A DNA stretch of 64,000 nucleotides. It comes from Thamnaconus septentrionalis (lineage: Eukaryota > Chordata > Actinopteri > Tetraodontiformes > Monacanthidae). The position numbers were made by a program, and so were the translations under genes. Where the stretch lies: assembly GCA_009823395.1 (NCBI GenBank), contig CM020503.1:540501-604500 (forward strand). The letters are read 5' to 3'. Of this stretch, positions 24,001-34,677 are shown in pieces (position 1 is the first letter of the stretch; each line of letters opens with the position of its first letter). The notes below the pieces were generated by a model. The model was not told the DNA's origin and made no database searches. It saw nothing but the letters and a program-made list of their open reading frames with translations.

Positions 24001-24163
24001 CAGTGTGCAACGCTCCTGAAACTTCACAGCCTTCGCATTTACAGATGGAGGTTGGTTGGGTGATCAAGAACAAGAGCTGCTCACCAATGGAGGTGAAGAT
24101 ATCACTGTGAACCAAGGGACAGGAGAGGAGGAGGACGTAGACCAAGGACAGACAGCCAGCCAT
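18400..24163 (-). CDS. p4ha1: p4ha1, collagen prolyl 4-hydroxylase subunit alpha-1
   Basis: Catalytic subunit of the ER-lumen alpha2beta2 prolyl 4-hydroxylase, which hydroxylates X-Pro-Gly prolines in procollagen using Fe(II), 2-oxoglutarate and ascorbate; the beta subunit is PDI. Coding exons from 5' to 3': 24085-24163, 23838-23934, 23504-23655, 23241-23378, 22183-22437, 21039-21274, 20771-20947, 20593-20660, 19924-20023, 19192-19245, 18915-18980, 18759-18827, 18568-18664 and 18400-18470. They sum to 553 codons with stop. A signal peptide (MAGCLSLVYVLLLSCPLVHS) precedes DIFTSIG. Next come the N-terminal dimerisation region and the TPR-like peptide-binding domain (AEADYYHTELWM-like, LDYLSFSVYQQG). 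The dioxygenase domain has HxD in YEPHFDF, the distal H in TRHAACPVL and the 2-oxoglutarate lysine in NKWVSNKW. Sequence is closer to P4HA1 than P4HA2 (GLDVSTAEDLQ, DEGETST). The linker exon 21039-21274 is unusually acidic. Only one exon of the mutually exclusive pair known in mammals is seen. The a/b fish paralogue is not resolved. Confidence 0.93.
18542..18560 (-). repeat. (CA)n on sense strand after a p4ha1 donor
   Basis: Plus-strand TG run 7 nt from exon 18568-18664 on its 3' (donor) side; in the transcript it reads CA. Confidence 0.9.
19257..19339 (-). repeat. (TG)41 on sense strand before a p4ha1 acceptor
   Basis: Plus-strand CA run of 83 bases 11 nt upstream (in transcript) of exon 19192-19245, which carries the catalytic HxD motif. 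Confidence 0.95.
20036..20523 (-). repeat. Polypurine/polypyrimidine tract of about 490 bp
   Basis: The plus strand is almost pure G/A (GAGAGAGGGAG variants) and the p4ha1 transcript is therefore almost pure C/U over most of intron 20024-20592. It could form H-DNA and gives a huge polypyrimidine stretch upstream of exon 19924-20023. The long Ser/Leu ORFs here are translations of the repeat, not genes. Confidence 0.95.
20984..21031 (-). repeat. (CA)24 on sense strand after a p4ha1 donor
   Basis: Occupies about half of the 91-nt intron 20948-21038, starting 8 nt from the donor of exon 21039-21274. Confidence 0.95.
21431..22150. repeat. MITE of the AAGTACTTTTACTT type
   Basis: Begins CAGAGGTAGTAAGTAACG and ends near ACTTTTGCCACCTCAG, giving short inverted ends (CAGAGGTAG against CTGAGGTGG). 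The interior is rich in AAGTAC/TACTTT. Its right end lies about 33 nt from the donor of p4ha1 exon 22183-22437. Confidence 0.65.
22438..23240 (-). other. p4ha1 intron with no recognised content
   Basis: 803 nt of AT-rich sequence. A doublet AACACATTCACGGTTAACAACTA / AACACATTAACGGTTAGTAAC occurs at about 22613-22664. No coding exon recognised. Confidence 0.5.
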
Positions 24164-27050
24164 CAGGCCTACAGACAGACACAGACAAAACAGATACAAA
24201 CGCTCCAATGTCATGAAGAACAAATTCAAGTATTCCACTGCAGTTGCTTCGTTAGAATTCTATGCTAGGGAATGACATGCAAAATTTGATTCTGTTATTT
24301 TTGCAAGTTTTCTGGGATTCGGTGGCCTGGGATGGCAAAACAATCAATCACTTTGTGGATTTGTGGCATGGTTTGCAGCAGTAATAATATCCAGCTGTGT
24401 ATCTAAAGTGGGGTCGGGTTTGGGAAATTTGTAGGCTGGTTGTCGTGCTGGCCGGTTGTCACGTTTAGTTTCTCTGATTGATTGTGGTGTGTGGTGTCAG
24501 TCTTTGTGTAGTTTGAAGACAAAGTAGTGCACAGAAGCAGAGTAATTGATGTCAATTACAAAAGACTAGCAGGATTTTCACCTAGTTGAGGTACTTGAGT
24601 TGCTGTGAGCTAATTTTTTTGTTACTAGGTTTGGTTTTGGTACAATTGTACATGCAGAATGTATGGATATCTATAATCAAGATTCATATATTGAACACAA
24701 TTCTATGTTTATACCTAAATCCTGTCTTGATGCCCCGTGATCAGTTGATTATGCAGTGTATAATCCTCCAGTGGTGTAGGCTACATGATACGCAGGTATA
24801 CGCCGTTTAACCACTAAAAAAGGTTCAGAATTACCGTACAACCACTAAAAATGTGCAAAGATACGTATCAATTTGTTTTTTAAGACAGAACCTTCACTTT
24901 CCTGTTTAAAACTTTATTTAAGAGGGTGTTTTATGTTCAATCTGTTTGAGTCAGGCATTGCTTTAATGCCGCTTTAGAGAATTTAAGCAAATAATTTTGC
25001 TGAAACCTTTTTTTCCCCCAATATAAGTGTGTTAACTTGTGTTTTTTTTATTCATTTTTTCTTTATCTTAACAAATTTGTCTAAAATCCAGCTGTAAATC
25101 AACGTTATATATCTTGTGTTGCTTACAATACATTTATATTTTAGACAATACATCATCAGTCTTTCGTGATATCACTTATGTGGATTCATAATTAATGCAT
25201 TACTGAGCTTGGCGGTTCTTGTTTGGTGTTGTTTTGAAGCATCTGCTGCCGGACAGATGTGTACGAGGCTGGGAGTGGTAAACATAAATAAATAAATCAG
25301 AGTATAACCAATAGAATAAACTAGACTACACCACTGTTGGACACATACACACATGCGTCACCCTACACAACACCAGGGACACGAGGGAAATGCAAGGCCA
25401 CGCCCACATCCACTGCTCACCTGCCTCTCTTCTCTGATCAATCAAGGATTACGGTGCTAAATTACACTTCTATTACAAATAAATTATTAGTAAGTTGTCA
25501 TTTAAAAAAAATCTAACAGAACATACAAAGCCAATTTTCAAATTGTCATTTTTATTTAGGATATATAATTAAAATATTGACTGCCTGAGCGCTGTCAGAA
25601 ATAAAACCTTAAAGGGTAATTCTCAGCTTTTAATCACTACTAGCTTGGGTTGTAGTTAGCAGCTGTTATTTTCAAAAGCTTTCTCTCTGTCCCACGACGC
25701 TGACGGAACTTTCAAGTAGTTGTCAGACTACATTTTTGTGTGTCGTGCCCGACGTTCTTTTGGTGTCAGTTTTCTGAGAGAACAGAGCTCGTTTTATTAC
25801 GACTTTGTGTCTAACCCCAGCGTGACAATGACACACAACACTGATCATTACACTGAAACCGCATAAAATGAAGGTCGGTGTGACCGAAGTAACTTTCATT
25901 AGAACCGGTTCCGTTTGAGAAGCCAGCCAGCAGCGGTAAACAGGTCGTCAATAAAGGAGTGTTTAGAGCGACTCTACAGTAACAGTCAGCAATCCCCCAG
26001 GTTTATTGTCAGAGAAATACAACATGGAGAAACTGCTTCACTGATCTACACAAGGAGAAGTGGTGACAGAAAGTACCTGATATCAAATTCGAGTCGAAAG
26101 TAATTCCTTCTGTATCTCCCCCATCTGTGGTAACTAACTGCGACACTTCTTCCTCGCTCCCGTCTCGGCGGCGACACGGATGACAACACAGCACTCTGCC
26201 GCCACCGGCTGGACGGGAGTGTGACTTCACGGGAAGGAACTTGGCGAGAGTAAAGAATCAGTGATCAAAATTCAGTGTGAAGAAAGAGGAAAAAAATGGG
26301 CGGACAAACACAGTTACTGCATCTCAGAGCGCTCAGTCTTTTGTAAAAGCAAATATGTGCAGCTGAACAAGCACACTTGAGCATGTTCCACAGAAGTACT
26401 TTATCAGGTGAGCACTGCTGGTGTCCAACAAGGTACTCAGTCATGACTAAAAACCAACTGATATACACAAGATACTTACTTGTGTCACAGATTTCAAAAA
26501 TCACGCATCAATTTAGGCTTTCAAACAAAAGATTAGAATCCTCAGTGGCTGATTGATTAGCAGCACCTCTCAGAAATAAACTGAGTGAAAATATTCTCAG
26601 CAAAACAATATTTTCAGCTCAGTCGTTATTGACCACAGGCTTTGCCAGTCTACTGCAGTTAAAAACGAAAAATCGTCATTACGTGGAGCCTCCATGAAAT
26701 TTTCTTCAGAAGGCCATTTAAAGATTATTCACTTTTTCCCATGCGTTTCAAGTATGGGAGCTGCAACAAATAATTTACAACATGCAGACAAGTCACATGA
26801 TAGACTAAATCATATAAATGTTGTTCCTCACGTTAGATTTTCATTAAATAAAGCATCTGTCAGGAGACATTCGGATGGATGATGACGAAACTGAAAGTTT
26901 CAGGCAGTCTTATGTCCTCGCAGCTCAACTTGAGCTGGACTCCAGCTCTGTCTGAGGAAACTCATGATGTTTCTGGATTGTTTTCTCCACTTCTCAGAGG
27001 TGATGGAGACATCAGTCGGTGGTGATGATGATTCTCTCTGGACTGCCGCC
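24164..27050. other. p4ha1 upstream / cox11 downstream region
   Basis: No coding exon was found. The p4ha1 ATG follows TCTGTCTGTAGGCCTG, which looks like an acceptor, so a non-coding first exon probably lies upstream; the CpG-rich block at about 26120-26230 is a candidate but I cannot prove it. A TIR element occupies 24769-25336. The cox11 3' UTR must extend left from 27050. Confidence 0.45.
24769..25336. mobile_element. 568-bp TIR element (CAGTGGTGTAG ends)
   Basis: Starts CAGTGGTGTAGGCTAC and ends GTAGACTACACCACTG-like with an 11-bp perfect inverted terminus (CAGTGGTGTAG / CTACACCACTG). The interior GATACGCAGGTATACG word is typical of a widespread fish non-autonomous element. No matching target duplication found. 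Confidence 0.7.
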
Positions 27051-28556
27051 TCAGTTGTGCATGTATCCAGGCAGAGGGAGTTTCTGACCCTCCTTGGCCT
27101 CAAAGAAGGTGTAGGACAGAGTGATGGTATCCACTCGTGCCATTCGGGGATCTTCGTCAAAATCTGGGTCGATGTAGAAGAACACTGGCATGTCCACTTC
27201 CTCGTGGGGGTTTAGCCGCTGCTCCTCGAAGCAGAAGCACTGCAGCAAGATGATGGAAACAGTTAGCATTGAAGTGACTGGTGAAAAGACCCGGTGATGT
27301 GCCCCTCAGTACCCTCTGGATCTACCTGGATCTTGTTGAAATACTGTCCTGCGTCGAACGGGACAACATTGTAGGTGGAGATGCCCGTAATGGGCTTATC
27401 TGTGGGGTTCCTTGCTCTGTAGAAGGCCAGTGCTGTCTCACCTGGGACCACCTGAGGTGAAAGACCACAAGAACCGTCACATCACTGAACAATGAAGCTT
27501 CAGGACCAGGACCAGGACCAGGACCAAGACCAGGACCGAGACCAGGACCAGGACCAGGTGGGTCAACAGGGAAGCAGGTCTTACAAAGATCTCAGTCTGC
27601 TGCGGTCTGAAGTTCCACTGCATGCTGGCGTGCCGATCAGCGTTGAATGTGACTTTGATGATGCGCTCCTTCACCGGCTTCATCGTGGCCACCTGATCGG
27701 CATCGTGGCCTGCCACCGCTGTTCCACCAAGACCTGACGCCTGGTGAGACAAAGACACACCTGAGTGTTATTTGCTATCTTTGTAAGGACTGACTCTACT
27801 ATACTGAAACAATTTTCCATACATATAAACAAACAAACAAACAAACAAATATTTGCAGCCTCACAGCAAGAAGATCGTGGGTTTAATTTTGGAACTGGGA
27901 CCTTGTTCTCCCTGTGTCTGTGTGGGTTCTCTGGCTTCCTCCCACAGTCCAAAAACATGCATTGTGAGGTGAATTGTGTGTGAAAGCAAATGGTTGTTTG
28001 TGTTTGTTAGTCTCTATGGTGGCCCTGTGATGAACTGGCGACTTGTCCAGGGGGTCAAAGCTGCCTTTGCCCTATGACAGCTGGGAGCTGGCTACCCCCT
28101 ATGCTCTTGCCTTTAAACTCAGGTATTCACCCTAAACCTTTCTGATAAAGTGTGTGTGCCAGCCAGTATGTCTTTGCTAAAGTAGTGCAAGAGTGGATCC
28201 ACACATGGATACAATACAAGAACACTAGCAGTACAGGTTGTGCTGCTCACCTGACAATAAAGCCTGTAGAGTGGCACAGCAGCATAGGCCAGGCCGATCA
28301 TGCCTATCCCAGCAGCAGCAATATACGTCAGCACCGTTTTGTTTCTGGTTCTCCACTCATCCTCCTGCCCGCGGAACTTCCTGTTTTGATTCTTGATACC
28401 TCGGCTCTGGCAGAAGGGGAAAGGTTGCCGCTGTAGAAAGTGCTCAGCTGGAGAGTGAAGCGTCCTTGCAGCATCCCTAGGAAGCGTCTGGATGCAGCGT
28501 GTTAATACGGCTTGGTGGCAACAGAGAGCCCGATGCAGCAGATTGTGGAGCGACAT
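27051..28556 (-). CDS. cox11: cox11, cytochrome c oxidase copper chaperone
   Basis: Inner-membrane protein that delivers copper to the CuB site of COX1 in complex IV assembly. Exons 5' to 3': 28251-28556, 27585-27740, 27326-27451 and 27051-27239, joining in phase to 258 aa (human 276). The N-terminus is basic and acts as presequence. One membrane segment follows (TYIAAAGIGMIGLAYAAVPL, residues about 77-97), then VPLYRLYCQ. The intermembrane-space beta-sandwich carries NFRPQQTEIFV, GETALAFYRA and the copper-binding CFCFEEQ motif at the start of the last exon, ending LPLPGYMHN. The ATG at 28556 is the first true ATG; a preceding in-frame codon is GTG. The 510-nt first intron carries a SINE. Confidence 0.95.
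27495..27558 (-). repeat. Hexanucleotide (GGACCA)n repeat
   Basis: About ten GGACCA/GGACCG-type units within cox11 intron 27452-27584, close to the donor of exon 27585-27740. Confidence 0.9.
27824..28110 (+). repeat. L2-tailed fish SINE/LINE fragment
   Basis: Begins at an (AAAC)n run, then GCCTCACAGCAAGAAGATCG, CTTCCTCCCACAGTCC, ACATGCATTGTGAGG and GCCCTGTGATGAACTGGCGA, the standard order of this abundant teleost repeat. It sits in cox11 intron 1. Related pieces are at 14085-14170 (head) and 45830-45966 (tail). Confidence 0.8.
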
Positions 28557-30175
28557 GGCCACAGTTGGTCAATAGCCAGCGCTGAGGGGAGGAGGGGACC
28601 GGCTGTCGGCTCTGAAAACAATGAAGTCCTCAATAGTAAACATTGGTTTTCAATTGCTCATTAAAACCGTCTCATTCCAAAATTGTTTAATCACTATATT
28701 ACAAAATGACATTACTCTCTCAAGACATCAGAGGCCAGTCTTAATGGTTCACACAGTTCATAAAACTCGCATTTCAAAAGGAATTTATTAAATTGCTCAC
28801 TAATGTTGTTGTTGAAAGTTAAGTACTTTATAGCCACTGTCTTAGGGTAAAACAACACAACTGCAAATCCTCCACACACGATATAAATACAAGGACTAGG
28901 AATATAGTTTTCTCACACATAGTACGTGACAAATACCAGTTGGTCTTGACTTTAGTCAGGAAACAGCATGTTTCGTGTAAATGGACTACAAACGTGGACA
29001 CTCCTGTCGTTCACTCAAGGAGCGAAATTTTTTTTTGGTGTATTCTTATCTTATATTGAGTTTTTTAAAGAAAAGAAAAGGGGCCGAATTTCACAGCAAA
29101 GTCTAACGACTCCTGAAATGTATCCAGATATAACACAATTTATGTAGGAATATGTTAAAACCCGGCTAAATCCAAAATACACTACATTGGAAACCTTTCT
29201 GTCGTTTTAACCTTCGGATTGTAAATATACGAAACATTTTAAGTGTCATGAGTAAAAATGCTGTTATTTAAAAGCTTTTGAGAGGAAAAGTGAGAAAATG
29301 TCATAAAGTTACTTAACAGTGTTAATTCAAATGACATCTGACCTACAGTCTGGAGCCAGCCAAATCCGACCGTTGGCAACCACGCTAAGAGGTCGCTCCG
29401 TTCTTTATGCGGCTAGTTCTGTATTACTATTGGGAAAACACTGGAAAATTAATACAATACCTTTGTCGCTAAGTTTCACTGTCATTCACCGCTTGCCAGC
29501 ATTAACAAACATTGGAGGCGGAAACGTGCATAACACCCGTGCAACACACTAACTTGCCCGCTCATTTGGATTTGACATAAAGGTTCCGCAGGCAGCTACT
29601 ATTTCACACTGTATTCTATACAGCGTCGCAGAATTCAATGAATACTAATGTTGGGGGAAAAAAAGAGTTACAACAGAATTTTTAAACAAGCAACAGTAAA
29701 ATCTAAAATAAAGAGGCGTTATGCCACCTTCAAAGCAGAAAATAAGCCCAAATCCTGGAGTACTGAGATACTTGAATAATACACATATGACAAAAATCAT
29801 TTTTGACGAATTGTTTCGACTGGTCACAGTCATTTTATTGTATTATTGTTAATTCTGGATGATCATATTAACTATTCGATTTTTATTTTTATTTTTTGAA
29901 AAGGTGTACATAATGCATGTAGCATAAACTCTCACATTACATAAATAACAGAAAAGAAGAGAACGTGCTACAATGTGAAGGCAATGTGAAGTCTGTGGAA
30001 AAAAAAAATATTTTTTTAACCTATTATTCAAGTTATTGGAAACGTGTGAATACAGGTTATCCCTCTGTAAACACGTCCAAGGAAATGTACGGTGGCCGCG
30101 CGCGGTCAATAAAGAGAAAACCTGAAGCAGCTCGTTGTGCGCATGCCATGGTTGTGCGGGGCTGCCGCAGCAGTA
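28557..30175. other. Divergent cox11/cbx2 intergenic region
   Basis: 1.6 kb between the cox11 start and the cbx2 start, mostly AT-rich. The region next to cbx2 (30085-30175) becomes CpG-rich. No ORF with family similarity; the regulatory regions of both genes presumably lie here. Confidence 0.5.
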
Positions 30176-32911
30176 ATGGAGGGGGTCACGGTCGGCCAGG
30201 TATTCGATGCGGAATGCATCCTCAGCAAACGGCCGCGGAAGGTAAGGAGAACCGACTGGTGGACACTCTTGCACCCCTTGCTCCCCTGTGTGCTTCTTAC
30301 GCATTTTGCACTCTTTTTCGTTTCAGGGGAAATTTGAGTATCTGGTCAAATGGCGAGGGTGGTCGTCCAAGTAAGTAGCTAGCTGTGTTAGCCACCAGTG
30401 CTAACGGTACACACAGATGCTAACAACCAACAAACCGCTGCAAACACTGCAGACTGCCTCAGCAGTAGCTGCTTTGAAGAGGTTACTCTCTCCGCGGAGC
30501 AAAAGCGTCGCAGTCGCGTGTCACACGGTGGCAAGTTACACGGATCTGCAGCATCTGCCATTTGGGCTCTGATTGTTTGGTTGTTAGCGGATGCTAACGT
30601 CAACACCTGACGGAACCAAACACACAGTCTTTGTTTCTTCAGTGACCTCGATGGCACGCCACGATAGTAGACTTACTTGTACATACACATTGATCATCCA
30701 ATCAACATTGCTTCAGCCCTGTTCTCTGCAGAAAAGAGAGTCAATCGTCAAGGCACTCTTTGTGTTAAGTTGCTTGACCGTAGCAAAACAGTCTCGGTTC
30801 TTCAAATGGAGCAACGCTTTCTCACATTACTCACCGATACCGGCATGGCTCTATAAGAAACTACTGCCTTATAATGCATGTTGTAAAATTAAAATGTATG
30901 AGCCTCTAAAATTTTAAGGCAACAAATTAAACAGGTTCACACATTCTTAATAAAGCAATGTGCTGTTACTTTTCAAAATGTTGGAACTGTGACTATTGTT
31001 TATTGTCCCTGACGTTGCCCATAATTAGTAAAATCACTTTGCCATTGATGTGGTGGACACCCAAAACAGTCGGAAATTGTTTGAAACTAGCCTCATTAAA
31101 ATGGGTGGTGCGGTAACATGCAGGGAACATAAAAATAAAACAAAACAAAAAATGTGATTGTGATCTGACCCCTGGATTCAAAGAGTTTTCTCATGTTTCC
31201 AGGCACAACAGTTGGGAGCCTGAGGAGAACATCCTGGACCCGCGGCTGCTGGCGGCGTTTCATAAAAGGTGTGTTTGTGAGAGGGGAATTTTCCTGCACT
31301 GACGGTCAGAGTACGATGGATCCGGCGGTGCGTTTACTGACGGGCCGTTTCTCTTCTCAGAGAACAGGAACGCGAGCTTCTCTTCCAGAAGAAAGGAAAG
31401 CGGCCGAGGGGACGTCCACGCAAGATTCTGGTAAGGTCTCTTTCAGCCCGACCTGACCCGACCCACTTCCCGCGGTCGCAACCGACATCGCTGAGCTCCT
31501 CCTCTCTTTCTCAGCTTCCTGAACCCGCCGCCACCAAGAACAGCCGCTCCCCGTCCTCCTCCTCGGGCCTGTCGTCGTCCGCCTCCTGCACCTCCTCGGA
31601 GGACGAGGAGCACGTCAAGAAGGCCAAGTCCAGCTCTCGCGTCCACCCCGGCCCCCAGAAGAGGCCTCAGATCCTGCTGGCCAAGCCGGACCCTCCCGGC
31701 AAGAAGAAGCGCGGCCGCAAGCCGCTGCACCCAGACCTGAAGGCCCTGAGGCAGCAAGCCAAGAGCCGACCGCACCCTCCTCCTCCTCCTCCGCCTCCTC
31801 CTCCTCCTTCGTCTCCGCCCTCCTCCTCCTCCTCCACCTCCTCCCGCACAGCGTCACCACCAGGTGCTCAGACCTCCTCGGGAGGAGCTTCGGCCCAGCG
31901 TGAAGAAGCCCCTGCAGCCGGCCAGCTTCACCTACACGGGGCTGAGTAGGAGCTCCAGGGACGAGGCGGCCTCCTCCGGGGGCGTTTCCTTCACCCACTC
32001 CTCCTCCTCCTCCTCCAAGGCGGCGGGAAACCTGAGCGGCATGTGGGCCGGCCGCTCCATGTCGCCGTCCTCCTACAGCCGCAGCAGCCCGTCCCCGCAC
32101 AGCAGGTCCTCCGTCTCCGAGCTCAAGCGCTCCGTCCCGGAGTCCGGCGGCGCCAGGCCATCCCAGCTGAAGCAGCGCGGCGGCTCTGCCTCGCTGGGGC
32201 GACGGCGCCAGCCGCCCGCCGCGGCGCTCCCCGCCAACCCCGAGGAGGCAGGAGGTCGCGGCCGGGTCGGCCCCGCACCGGCAGCAGCAGCAGGCCGCCG
32301 GCCTGTCCAGACCGCCGTCCTCGTCAGTGCCGAGCTCTCGGGACCGAACCAACCAGGCGCTCAGCCTGCGGGCGCTCAACCTCCAGAGTGTCAGCAGGCC
32401 GTCGGGCGGGGGCGGGGGGATCGGGGGTGGGGCAGCATCCCGAGCGGCGCTGAGGAGCAGCAGCACCATCGTCGTCAAAGGAGCCGTCGCCAAAGACACT
32501 CGGTCGTCCACTGGGCCGCAGCGCTCCGCTCTGCCCTCGGGGGGCGGCGGCGAGCAGAGGGGAGGGAAGGACGCGCTGGCCCGGGCCGGCAGCTCCGGCG
32601 GCGGGCGTCACGAGGAGAGGAAACTCAGGAGCGTGAACGAGTTGAGCGCCGGCGACTCGGAGAGCAGCAGCAGCAGCAGCAACAGCAGCAACAGCAGCAG
32701 CGAATCGGAGCGGGACGCCGCCCTGTTCCCCTGCGACAGCAGGCCCAGCCTCGGCAACGTGGCCACCGACTCGGACGCTGAGACGGACTGGCGGCCGGCG
32801 CGCGGCCTCCTGGACCACGTCTTCGTCACCGACGTCACGGCCAACTTCATCACGGTGACGGTGAAGGAGTCGGCCACCAGCGTGGGCTTCTTCAACCCCA
32901 GGAACCACTGA
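30176..32911 (+). CDS. cbx2: cbx2, Polycomb chromobox protein 2, with frame change in the last exon
   Basis: PRC1 subunit that reads H3K27me3 and compacts chromatin. Exons: 30176-30241, 30327-30370, 31203-31268, 31361-31430 and 31515-32911. The chromodomain ([54 protein letters not shown]) is complete, followed by the AT-hook [12 protein letters not shown]. The second basic block [10 protein letters not shown] is in exon 5, and the C-terminal Polycomb box [19 protein letters not shown] ends at TGA 32909-32911. In exon 5 the first part reads in one frame (to about 31790), a Ser-rich middle in the next (31864-32200) and the Pc box in the third. Two single-base indels, or one net change of 2 nt, or a short unrecognised intron would be needed. 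The shifts fall in (CCT)n and very GC-rich sequence, so assembly or sequencing error is likely. An upstream in-frame ATG exists at 30137, but the family starts near MEGV/MEEL. Confidence 0.88.
30371..31202 (+). other. cbx2 intron 2, no recognised content
   Basis: 832 nt, AT-rich towards the right, splitting the chromodomain between WSS and K/HNSWEP as in other CBX genes. No repeat or ORF of note was identified. Confidence 0.6.
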
Positions 32912-33700
32912 GCCGCACGCGGCTCGCACCGTGCTCCTGCTCCCCCCAGCCCCCCCGATGTGTTGGTGCGTGGGTCAGAACCGGTCCCAGAGGTGCAGCT
33001 GCACCATTCAGAACCTCTCACAGCGGACTCGGGTCTGCAACCGAAACCTCGGAGCCAATCGGACGGTTGGCGGTCCTTGGCGTTCTCTCAATCGCTCCTT
33101 TTCTGTCGGCGGTTCTGGACATTTTTCAGGGCTTTCAGCAACATTGGACGGTTCCGTGGCTGCAGATCACTGTTGAACCCAAACCCGGTGCGGCGTGGAG
33201 CTGGTGCTGAGGCAGGTCTCGACAGCTGGTCTGAGGTTCCTCCTGCTCACTGCCATCCTGCAGCTGCTACTCCAGATGTTCTCTGAACTAAATGGGACGC
33301 ACCCCGACCCCCAAGAGCAGCTTGTAAAAGAACTCAAATCCATTTTGTCCCATCCGGGTTTTTGTAATCGTCTTTTAGTTCTCTTCGGACCAAAGGTGTT
33401 ATGAATGTGAATTGTTATTATTTTTTTTGTTCCTGACAGTATTGCTTGCACTACGCACAGTATATCCTCACGTGACAAGAGACATAAAGTTGTCATGTCA
33501 ATTTACCAGTTTTATATCATTTTAATATGTGTGCTGTCTTACTGTCATTTGGAGGTAAAATATGTTAATTTATATATGTACATAGTTTTTTTTCTCCTGT
33601 GCCATCTGATACTGATACGGTGCTCCTATTGGCTGACTAGCTGCAGATACATGTAGCCCATGTGCCTCTCTGCCATTTCCAAGGCATTTGAAATAAACTA
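32912..33700 (+). other. cbx2 3' UTR (probable)
   Basis: Non-coding sequence after the cbx2 stop. ATAAA-containing candidates for polyadenylation occur at about 33484 (ACATAAAG) and 33690 (AATAAA). The transcript end is not certain. Confidence 0.4.
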
Positions 33701-33804
33701 CAAAGTACCAACAGACAAAACATTCTCTTCGTGTCCTGGATGCAGTTCTCATTTTCACCATCAGGCGATGCTGTTTGCACGGTAATCCAGGCCCCCCCCA
33801 GACT

Positions 33805-34200
33805 CCAATATGGCGGCCCATTGATTTGAATGTAGCTGCTCAGCCAGCGCATACGCCGAAAGAGTTTTTCACTTGTAACTCACACGTGATACATCAGGAT
33901 GCAGCCAATCAGAATGAGCCGAGACATCATGCCAGGAATGAACACTCTTCTGGTGACTTTCTGGCCTTTAAAGACCATTACAGAAAAATCTGCAATAGGA
34001 AGATTTGATAGGAACTGCGTTTCAGGTCACAGTGGTCCTGTCAGCTGTTTTAGAGACGTTTGTTTTTGTATTGGGTTCTATGGGAAAAATGTTTTTTGAG
34101 CCCACAGGATTTTTAGCTGCAGTACCTCGGATGGCCACTGAAAAGAAATTTGCACGCCGCCATATTGCCAGTCTGGTATCAAGTTCAAGCATTGACATGT
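33805..34200 (+). repeat. Dispersed non-coding repeat, copy B
   Basis: Same ordered blocks as 2273-2590, including GCTCAGCCAGCGCAT, TCTATGGGAAAAATG, TAGCTGCAGTACCTCGGATG and GCCGCCATATT, at moderate divergence. Confidence 0.6.
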
Positions 34201-34501
34201 CTTGATGAAGTAGGACGTTTGAGTCACGCGGGGCCTAATATCAGGAATATTCGTACATTTTGTGACTAATGATTTCCCTTAAACCATGGAAGACTTCTTA
34301 AAGGGGTGGTTCTGAATGTTGGACATAGGACCTCATTTCAAACTCGTTTCTCAGCAGCGATGGAATTCAACTTGTGAGCACTGTCCTCTGCTTCTGTAGC
34401 AATGATAGCGGTAGGTGGAAAAAAGGGCCAGTAGTCAAGGGCTAATCGAGAGGCTAGCAGAAACCCTTGACTTGCACTAGCTGCACTAGATGACATTTGT
34501 T

Positions 34502-34677
34502 TAACTGTCTCCACTGATAAATGGAAATTGGGTCCTAAATTGTTCAAAATTCTGAGCCAGCGCTTTAATCATGGTCAAAATGTGAAGAGAGTTCTGCAGT
34601 GGTGCTGCTGATAAACCATCTTGATAGAATCAGCCCAACAGCGCCTTGGTGCTGAGAGAAGCCCTGCAGGTTATCAT
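34502..34677 (+). repeat. 176-bp direct repeat, left copy
   Basis: Begins TAACTGTCTCCACTGATAAA and ends GCCCTGCAGGTTATCAT. It is identical in length and about 95% identical to 35619-35794, and lies immediately left of the LINE tail. Confidence 0.92.

Noticed and set aside
28119..28562. cox11 start at 28562
   Set aside because: That codon is GTG; the first real ATG is at 28556, two codons later.
30137..30175. An N-terminal extension of cbx2 from an upstream in-frame ATG
   Set aside because: Family members begin only a few residues before [11 protein letters not shown]; the ATG at 30176 fits better, though the extension cannot be excluded.
31615..32511. A 298-codon ORF antisense to cbx2
   Set aside because: Gly/Arg/Glu-rich shadow of the GC-rich cbx2 coding exon; no recognisable domain.
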